This document shows, one piece after another, positions 1 to 5,144 of a DNA stretch of 6,920 nt (the first letter of the stretch is position 1; the number at the start of each line of letters is the position of its first letter). The stretch covers positions 1 to 6,920 of the forward strand of contig QHVD01000006.1 in assembly GCA_003222235.1 (NCBI GenBank), in the 5' to 3' direction. The notes under the pieces were generated by a model. That model saw only the letters and a program-made list of their open reading frames with translations. It did not search any database and was not told the origin of the DNA. The position numbers were made by a program, and so were the translations under genes. This DNA is from Gemmatimonadota bacterium. GTDB taxonomy: Bacteria; Gemmatimonadota; Gemmatimonadetes; Gemmatimonadales; GWC2-71-9.

Positions 1-598
1 GATCGAGGCGATCGAGGCGCTGTCGAGCGAGCAGATGGGGATGCACGTCGAGGTGTCGATCCGCTGGCAGATCGATCCGATGCAGGCTCCGAAGATCTTC
101 ACCGAGATCGGTGACGAGAACCAGATCCGCGGCGCAGTGCTCAACGCCATCCGCAAGGGCGTGCGCGACGGCATGGTGCAGTTCTCCATCAACGACATCT
201 CCAAGCGCACCCAGATCGCCAGCACGATGGAAGGCCTGGTGGACTCGGCCCTCGTGACCACGCCGCGCGCGGGCGGCGGCAAGTTCCGGATCGCCACCGT
301 CACCGCGTTCTTCCTGCGCGACCTGCAGCCGCCCGCCCAGGTGGTGCAGGCCATCAACAACAAGATCGCTCAGGAGCAGCAGATCGAAACCGAGCGGCAC
401 CGCGTAGAAGTCGCCCGGCTGCAAACGGAGCAACAGCGGCTCCTCAACCAGACCCTCTCGCCGGAAGCGCTCACCAAGCAGTGGATCGAGGTGCTCCACG
501 ACATGAAGGGCTCGAACAACCTGATCATCTTCGTGCCGACCGAGGGCGGGCTGCCGCTCCTCAACATCGGCGACCTGCGGAAGAACCTGAAGCCCTGA
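1..598 (+). CDS. SPFH/band-7 (prohibitin-like) domain protein, 5' end cut by window
   Basis: The frame is open from base 2 to the TGA at 596-598, giving 198 residues; the true start lies upstream, and the ATG at 35 is internal. The visible part matches the second half of an SPFH (stomatin/prohibitin/flotillin) domain: a strand after 'EALSSEQMGMHVEVSIRW', then a helix rich in I/V/R ('IRGAVLNAIRKGVRDG'), 'NDISKRTQI', and the 'FFLRDLQPPAQVVQAINNKI' stretch that resembles the prohibitin pattern of a domain-end strand followed by AIxxKxxAEQ. A charged, Gln/Glu/Arg-rich helix (about residues 117-150) follows and is likely coiled coil, then a short C-terminal domain ('NNLIIFVPTEGGLP'). Family members form membrane-bound ring oligomers that organise membrane patches and often control proteases. 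The N-terminal membrane anchor would be upstream of the window. It is probably the first visible gene of an operon with the next two genes. The family call is firm; the exact role is not known. Confidence 0.85.
   Translation, partial: IEAIEALSSEQMGMHVEVSIRWQIDPMQAPKIFTEIGDENQIRGAVLNAIRKGVRDGMVQFSINDISKRTQIASTMEGLVDSALVTTPRAGGGKFRIATVTAFFLRDLQPPAQVVQAINNKIAQEQQIETERHRVEVARLQTEQQRLLNQTLSPEALTKQWIEVLHDMKGSNNLIIFVPTEGGLPLLNIGDLRKNLKP
2..19 (+). repeat. 9-base perfect tandem repeat inside the SPFH gene
   Basis: ATCGAGGCG occurs twice in a row and encodes Ile-Glu-Ala twice. It is in frame and most likely simply part of the helix or strand entering the second half of the SPFH domain. Confidence 0.5.
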
Positions 599-604
599 GC
601 GCCC

Positions 605-1240
605 ATGGCCCCGCCGGTCATCACCGTCACGCGCCAGTATGCATCGGGCGGCTCCGACGTCGCGCGGCTGGTGGCGGGCCAGCTGGACTGGACCGTCATC
701 GACAACGAGTTCATCGACGAGGTCGCGCGGCGCGCGGGACTCCCGGTGGAGGAAGTCGCCCAGCGCGAAGAGCGGGCGCCGGGCCTCCTCGAGCGCCTGG
801 CCCGCACGCTCGCCCTCGCATCGCCCGAGATGTTCATGGCCACCGCGACCGCGTCCGCGGTGGAGCAGGATGAGGCGACGATCGTGCAGGTGACCGAGCG
901 GGTGATCGTCGAAGCAGCGGCGCACGGCCGGGTGGTGCTCGTGGGCCGGGGTGCGCAGGCCCTGCTGTCCCGGCGACCCGACGCCCTGCACGTTTACGTC
1001 ATCGCACCCAAGCCCTGGCGCGTCCAGCACGCGATCGAACGCCTCGGCCTGGATCCCGCCGCTGCCTCGAAGATCGTCGAGGAAACCGACCGCCGGCGCG
1101 ACCAGTACGTGAATACCTACTATGGCAGACACCGCCACGACGTGGTCAACTACGACCTGGTGGTGAACACCGCGAAGCTCGGATTGGATGGGGCGGCGAC
1201 GGTGATCGTGAGCGAGGCGAAACGGCGGCGGTGGGACTGA
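605..1240 (+). CDS. cytidylate kinase-like family protein
   Basis: 211 residues, matching the usual size of the cytidylate-kinase-like family (AAK/Cytidylate_kin2 type). The N-terminus 'VITVTRQYASGG' (5-16) corresponds to the family's SRQYGSGG signature, which takes the place of the classic GxxxxGK P-loop. Other marks are 'VLVGRGAQALL' (111-121), 'HVYVIAP' (129-135), a run of basic residues 'DRRRDQYVNTYYG' (162-174) placed like the arginine-rich LID of nucleoside monophosphate kinases, and 'YDLVVNTAKLGLD' (183-195), which is typical of the C-terminal end. The expected activity is phosphoryl transfer from ATP to a nucleotide-like substrate, but few family members have been tested, and the lack of a classic Walker A lysine makes CMP as substrate uncertain. 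The ATG at 605 follows the SPFH stop by 6 bases with no strong ribosome site, so translation is probably coupled. Its stop overlaps the next gene by 10 bases. Confidence 0.85.
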   Translation: MAPPVITVTRQYASGGSDVARLVAGQLDWTVIDNEFIDEVARRAGLPVEEVAQREERAPGLLERLARTLALASPEMFMATATASAVEQDEATIVQVTERVIVEAAAHGRVVLVGRGAQALLSRRPDALHVYVIAPKPWRVQHAIERLGLDPAAASKIVEETDRRRDQYVNTYYGRHRHDVVNYDLVVNTAKLGLDGAATVIVSEAKRRRWD

Positions 1241-2454
1241 AACCGTTGTTGAGCGCGCTTGGCTGCCTCCTCTTGGGATGCGCGCGCGGCCCGGCCCCGA
1301 GCCCGCCCCCTGCGGCCGCAGGCGCTCGGCCCGTCGCCGTCATCCCGTTCCAGTCGTACGGCGGGCTGATCTACGTGCGCGGCGTGGTGAACGGCGATTC
1401 GGCCTGGCTCATTCTCGACACCGGGAGCTCCCGCACCGGGTTCGATCGGGACTGGGCACGGACCATCGGCGCCGTCCCCGTGACGGCACCCGGAGCGACC
1501 GCCGCTGCAGGTGGCGACACCGCGTCCGTGTCGACCGCCGTGGTGGATACGTTCCGGATCGACGGCCTCGAGCTGCGGAACTACCCGGTGGCCCTCTACC
1601 CGCTACGCGGCGTGAGCGCAGCGAGCGGGCGGCCCGAGCGCGGCTTCGTCGGCCACGATGTCTTGCAGAGATTCACGGTGGAGATTGATTACCAGGAACG
1701 GCTCGTGCGGCTGTACGACCCCGCCCGGTACCGATACGCAGGCTCGGGCACCGTCGTCCCCTTTGCGGCGGACGCCGACGTGCCGCTGCTCCGTGGATCC
1801 GTCGCGGTCCGAGGCCGCCGCCCGCTACCGGCCCGGTTGCTGCTCGACACCGGTGCATCCGGCCTGTGCTTGATCCTCACCGTGCCATTCGTGGAGGAAC
1901 ACGGCCTCGCTCGGGCGGTGTCGCCTGCCATCGAGGCCCCCATCGGGACGGGCCTCGCCGGCGAGTTGCGCGGAACCATCGCGCGGCTCGAGGCGCTGCG
2001 GTTGGCCGACTGGAAGATCGCGATCCCCACGACGGGACTCGGGAGCGAGCGCACGGGTTTCTTGGGTCGCACGGATCTCGACGGCGTCATCGGCAACGCC
2101 GTGTTCGAAGGCTCGCGCTTGATCGTGGAGTATGCGCGCCGCCGCATCATCGTCGAGCCGCACGCCAGCGTCGGCGGGCGATGCGACTACGACATGAGCG
2201 GGTTGCGGCTCACCGCTCAGGGCCCGGATCTCCGGCACATCATGGTTGACTACGTCGTGCCGCGCAGTCCGGCGGCGGACGCCGGGATCCGGGTCGGGGA
2301 CGAGCTGCTGGTCATCGACGGACGCGCGGTCGCCGACGCCGCGCTGAGCGAGGTCCGGCGGGTTCTCCGCGTCAACAGAGCCCTGCGTCGGTTGGTGCTC
2401 AAGCGCGACGCCGATACGCTACGGGTGACGCTGCGGCTGCGGCGGCTGCTATAA
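1231..2454 (+). CDS. predicted lipoprotein with two retropepsin-type aspartyl protease halves and a C-terminal PDZ domain
   Basis: 407 residues from a GTG start, the only ATG/GTG/TTG codon in this frame near the end of the kinase-like gene that leaves a lysine (K4) before the hydrophobic core. Residues 4-17 look like a lipoprotein signal ending in a lipobox 'LLGC' (Cys17), followed by a Pro/Ala-rich linker (18-35), so the protein is probably exported and lipid-anchored. Two aspartyl protease halves follow: 'LILDTGSS' (catalytic D63) with 'GFVGHDVLQRF' (138-148), and 'LLLDTGAS' (catalytic D206) with 'GVIGNAVFEGSRLIVEY' (285-301). Both catalytic DTG triads are intact, so one chain could make the pseudo-dimeric active site that retroviral proteases form from two chains. 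A PDZ domain (about 325-400) with 'SPAADAGIRVGDELLVIDG' may bind substrate C-termini. It overlaps the upstream stop by 10 bases, indicating coupled translation. Substrate is unknown; an envelope protein processing role is inference. Confidence 0.87.
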   Translation: MGLKPLLSALGCLLLGCARGPAPSPPPAAAGARPVAVIPFQSYGGLIYVRGVVNGDSAWLILDTGSSRTGFDRDWARTIGAVPVTAPGATAAAGGDTASVSTAVVDTFRIDGLELRNYPVALYPLRGVSAASGRPERGFVGHDVLQRFTVEIDYQERLVRLYDPARYRYAGSGTVVPFAADADVPLLRGSVAVRGRRPLPARLLLDTGASGLCLILTVPFVEEHGLARAVSPAIEAPIGTGLAGELRGTIARLEALRLADWKIAIPTTGLGSERTGFLGRTDLDGVIGNAVFEGSRLIVEYARRRIIVEPHASVGGRCDYDMSGLRLTAQGPDLRHIMVDYVVPRSPAADAGIRVGDELLVIDGRAVADAALSEVRRVLRVNRALRRLVLKRDADTLRVTLRLRRLL

Positions 2455-2458
2455 ACCG

Positions 2459-2550
2459 GTTGCACGTCACACGTTCCACGTCACACGTCCGATCTCTGAA
2501 GTCTGACGGTGACGTGTGACGTGTGACGTGCGACGTGCGACGTGTGACGG
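2459..2550. repeat. facing arrays of a 7-base repeat forming a long imperfect hairpin
   Basis: The right arm is five head-to-tail heptamers ACGTGYG at 2512-2546 (ACGTGTG twice, ACGTGCG twice, ACGTGTG), then a partial unit to 2550. The left arm is four units of the reverse complement on a 7-base grid at 2461-2488 (TGCACGT, CACACGT, TCCACGT, CACACGT). Pairing 2459-2489 with 2511-2541 gives about 31 positions with two mismatches (2469/2531 and 2476/2524) and two G-T wobbles; the inner 12 bases (2477-2488 with 2512-2523) are perfect. The loop is 2490-2510 and itself carries TCTGA twice, 7 bases apart (2495 and 2502). The array sits between two convergent genes and fills nearly the whole gap. A role in ending or protecting both transcripts is inference. 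There is no T-run on either side, so it is not a standard intrinsic terminator. Confidence 0.85.
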
Positions 2551-2561
2551 CCAACGCCTCA

Positions 2562-3782
2562 CTAGGTTCTCCGCAGCTCCGGCACCCGCCAGGCCGCGAT
2601 CGCGAGGGCCAGCGTGGTCACGGCGCCCCCGAGCGCCACGGCGGCCGGCGTCCCGATCCGCTCGGCGAGCGTCCCCACCTCCAACGAGCCGAGCGGGGCG
2701 AGACCGACGAACACGAAGGCGTAGAACCCCATCAGCCGCCCGCGCAGCGCGTCAGGCACGAGCGTCTGGATGGTCGTGTTCGCGAGCGCGTTGTTCACGA
2801 TCATCGCCCCCCCCGTCAGGGCCAGCAACGCTACGGACAGCAGGTAGACCTTCGACAGCGCGAACGCCACGAGCAGCACCCCAAACGAGCCGCCGGCGGC
2901 GATGAGCGTCGGGCCCTTGGGGATCTGGCGCCCGAGCAGCGCGACGCCGAGCGCCCCGACCAGGGCCCCGATGCCGACCGACGTCATCATGACCCCGTAC
3001 CCTGCAGCCCCGCGATGCAGCACGTCTCGCGCGAACACCGGCATCATGACGAGGTAGGGAAACCCGAAGATGCTGAACAGGCCCATCAGCACGACGACCG
3101 TCGAGACCCGCCGGTCGCTGCGGATGAAGGCAACGACCTCGCGCAGCCCGGCCCAGGCTGAGGCGCCACCCGGCCGCCGCTCATAGCGCGGGAGCCGCAT
3201 CGCGAGCAGGCCCGCGATCACCGCCAGGTAGCTCACCCCGTTCAGGAAGAAGCAGATCCCCACTCCGAGGGCGCCGATCACGGCGCCGGCGACCGCCGGA
3301 CCGATCACGCGCGCGGCGTTGAACGCCGAGGAGTTGAGGGCGATGGCGCTCATCAGGTCCTCTTTCCCGACCAGCTCTACGATCAACGCCTGGCGTGCCG
3401 GCACGTCGAACGCGTTCACGACACCCAGAAGCCCGGCGAGCGCCGCGACGTGCCACGCGGTCACCGTCTTTGTCCACACGAGCGCCGCCAGGCCCAACGC
3501 GGGGAGCATCGAGAGCGACTGCGTGAGGACGACGAGGCGGTGCTTGTCCGTGCGGTCGGCGAGGATCCCGCCGTAGATCGTGAGGAGCAGCACCCCGAGC
3601 GAGCCCAACGCGGACACGAGGCCGACGTAGAAGGGCGAGTTCGTCAGCTCGAGGACGAGCCACCCTTGCGCAATGTTCTGCATCCAGGTGCCGATGAGGG
3701 AGACGCCCTGGCCAAGGAAGAACAGCCGGAAGTTGCGGTGGGCGAGCGCCCCAAAGCGAAACCCGCGCGCGGGGTCATCCAT
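2562..3782 (-). CDS. MFS transporter, MFS_3 / EntS-like exporter type
   Basis: 406 residues, a normal length for a 12-helix major facilitator, with hydrophobic segments along the whole chain. The start 'ALAHRNFRLFFLGQGVSLIGTWMQ' region (12-35) is typical of the MFS_3 group, which includes enterobactin-exporter-like and macrolide-efflux-like proteins. The MFS motif A lies in the loop after helix 2: 'GGILADRTDKHR' (71-82). Helices 4-5 show 'VVNAFDVPARQALIVELVG' (121-139) and 'NAARVIGPAVAG' (155-166), both characteristic of this group, and a second-half counterpart of motif A is 'VPDALRGRLMG' (342-352). The protein should sit in the inner membrane and export a small molecule by proton antiport; the substrate cannot be read from sequence. 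The ATG at 3782-3780 has no clear ribosome site before it. The gene is divergent from the VWA gene across 44 bases and convergent with the protease gene. Confidence 0.9.
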   Translation of the reverse strand: MDDPARGFRFGALAHRNFRLFFLGQGVSLIGTWMQNIAQGWLVLELTNSPFYVGLVSALGSLGVLLLTIYGGILADRTDKHRLVVLTQSLSMLPALGLAALVWTKTVTAWHVAALAGLLGVVNAFDVPARQALIVELVGKEDLMSAIALNSSAFNAARVIGPAVAGAVIGALGVGICFFLNGVSYLAVIAGLLAMRLPRYERRPGGASAWAGLREVVAFIRSDRRVSTVVVLMGLFSIFGFPYLVMMPVFARDVLHRGAAGYGVMMTSVGIGALVGALGVALLGRQIPKGPTLIAAGGSFGVLLVAFALSKVYLLSVALLALTGGAMIVNNALANTTIQTLVPDALRGRLMGFYAFVFVGLAPLGSLEVGTLAERIGTPAAVALGGAVTTLALAIAAWRVPELRRT

Positions 3783-3811
3783 TGCGGGAAAGCTCGCCGC
3801 AGTCCGATATT
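3782..3811 (+). promoter_or_regulatory. possible weak sigma-70-like promoter for the VWA gene
   Basis: TTGCGG (3782-3787) and GATATT (3806-3811) are 18 bases apart, with three and four matches to the -35 and -10 consensus. GATATT is the only A/T-rich patch in the 44-base divergent gap. Start of transcription would fall near 3818, leaving a leader of only about 9 bases that just includes the ribosome site. The same patch read on the other strand could serve the MFS gene. Evidence is base matching only. Confidence 0.2.
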
Positions 3812-3817
3812 GGGGGT

Positions 3818-3823
3818 AGGGAG
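3818..3823 (+). promoter_or_regulatory. ribosome binding site deciding the VWA gene start
   Basis: AGGGAG lies 3 bases before the ATG at 3827, with a G-run (3812-3816) just upstream. It supports this ATG over the in-frame TTG at 3782, which has no such site and lies on the MFS start codon. Confidence 0.5.
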
Positions 3824-3826
3824 CCG

Positions 3827-5125
3827 ATGAAATACACGACGTACAGCCGCTACCTCCCCGAGCTGGCCGACACGATCAACCTGCAGGCCCTGCTCGACCA
3901 GCTCGCCGATTTCTTGCTTCAGTCGGGCTTCGCCGGAGGCGCGTACTCGCACCCCTTCTGGGGCGAGTTCGGTGAAGACGAGGCGGACCGCTCGCTTGAC
4001 GCGCTGCGCCAGGCCATCCTCCAAGCGCTGATGGAGTCCGGCCAGCTCACGCCGGAAATGCTCAAGGTGTTGCGCGGCGAATCGAGCGGCGACGCCGAGC
4101 GCGATGCCGACCTGCAGCGCCAGCTCTCCGAGCTGCTCGACAAGATCGTCCAGAAGCTGATCGAGGAGGGCTACCTCAACGTCACCGAGGCGCCGAAGCT
4201 GCCCGCGGGCCAGCAGCCCCTGTTCGGACCCGGCGGCATGGCCAAGGAGGCGGCTCAGCAAGTGCAGTTCAACCTCACCGAGAAGGGCATCGACTTCCTC
4301 GGCTACCGCACCCTCAAGCACCTGCTCGGCTCGATCGGCAAGTCCAGCTTCGGCGCGCACGAGACGGAGCACCTCGCGACGGGGATCGAAGCCGAAGCGG
4401 TGAGCAAGCCCTACGAGTTCGGCGACACGCTCAACCTCGACGTGAACGCCACGCTGACCCATGCCTTGGAGCGCGAGGGCCTGGGCGTGCCGATCAACCT
4501 CGAGTACGACGATCTGATGGTGCACCAGGCCGAGTACCGCTCTTCCTCGGCGACGGTCCTGATGCTCGACTGCTCGCACTCGATGATCCTGTACGGCGAG
4601 GATCGCTTCACGCCCGCGAAGAAGGTGGCCCTCGCCCTCACGCACCTCATTCGCACCCAGTTCCCGGGCGACACGCTGCGAGTGGTGCTGTTCCACGACA
4701 CCGCCGAGGAGATCCCGCTCGCGCAGCTCGCGCGCGCCCAGGTCGGGCCGTACCACACCAACACGGCCGAAGGGCTCAAGCTGTCGCGCCGGATGCTGCT
4801 GTCGCAGCGTAAGGACATGCGGCAGATCATCATGATCACGGACGGGAAACCGTCGGCGCTGACCCTCGGCGACGGCCGCATCTACGTCAACTCCATGGGG
4901 CTCGACCCCCAGATCCTCCAGGCCACCTATCGCGAGGTGGCGCTGTGCCGTCGCAGCGGGATCATGATCAACACGTTCATGCTCGCCCGCGACCGCAGCC
5001 TCGTCGAGTTCGTGAAGAAGGTGAGTGCGATCTGCCGGGGGAAAGCGTATTTCACCAACACGATGACGCTGGGGCAGTTCATCCTGATGGATTTCATGCG
5101 GCGCAAGACGCGCCGCGTGTCCTAG
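3827..5125 (+). CDS. VWA (von Willebrand factor A) domain protein
   Basis: 432 residues from the ATG at 3827, chosen because an AGGGAG site precedes it and because 'MKYTTYSRYLPELADTINLQ' reads as a natural beginning; a TTG at 3782 would add 15 unlikely residues. The first ~235 residues are mostly acidic and helical ('ALLDQLADFLLQSGFAGG' at 21-38, helices to about 170) and match no domain I can name. The VWA domain spans about 240-425: strand 'SATVLMLDCSHSM' (241-253) carries the metal-binding DxSxS motif (D248, S250, S252), the MIDAS threonine is likely in 'HTNTAEG' (310-316), and the MIDAS aspartate is D339 in 'IIMITDGKPSA' (334-344). All three MIDAS elements appear intact, so it should bind a divalent metal and a protein ligand. 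There is no signal peptide or membrane helix, so it is cytoplasmic. Bacterial VWA proteins of this kind usually pair with a MoxR-type AAA+ ATPase, which is absent here. The function is unknown. Confidence 0.85.
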   Translation: MKYTTYSRYLPELADTINLQALLDQLADFLLQSGFAGGAYSHPFWGEFGEDEADRSLDALRQAILQALMESGQLTPEMLKVLRGESSGDAERDADLQRQLSELLDKIVQKLIEEGYLNVTEAPKLPAGQQPLFGPGGMAKEAAQQVQFNLTEKGIDFLGYRTLKHLLGSIGKSSFGAHETEHLATGIEAEAVSKPYEFGDTLNLDVNATLTHALEREGLGVPINLEYDDLMVHQAEYRSSSATVLMLDCSHSMILYGEDRFTPAKKVALALTHLIRTQFPGDTLRVVLFHDTAEEIPLAQLARAQVGPYHTNTAEGLKLSRRMLLSQRKDMRQIIMITDGKPSALTLGDGRIYVNSMGLDPQILQATYREVALCRRSGIMINTFMLARDRSLVEFVKKVSAICRGKAYFTNTMTLGQFILMDFMRRKTRRVS

Positions 5126-5144
5126 ACCTCCGACGACCACCACG

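Noticed and set aside
35..598. ATG at 35 as the true start of the SPFH gene
   Set aside because: The frame is open to the window edge, and residues before this ATG continue the domain, so the gene begins upstream.
2461..2550. CRISPR array or intrinsic terminator in the convergent gap
   Set aside because: The units are 7 bases with no spacers, which rules out CRISPR. The stem lacks a T-run on both strands, so it is not a standard intrinsic terminator.
2523..3161. Plus-strand open frame opposite the MFS gene
   Set aside because: Its composition is full of Arg, His, Glu and Pro, as expected from the complement of a hydrophobic transporter, and it begins inside the heptamer repeat.
3782..3826. 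TTG at 3782 as start of the VWA protein
   Set aside because: It would add 15 residues with no ribosome site and would begin exactly on the start codon of the divergent MFS gene. The ATG at 3827 has AGGGAG before it.
3644..5143. Minus-strand open frame of 499 codons opposite the VWA gene
   Set aside because: It is antisense to a well-supported VWA gene, overlaps the start of the MFS gene, and its protein is rich in His, Arg, Glu and Leu without any domain pattern. Long empty frames are expected opposite GC-rich genes.
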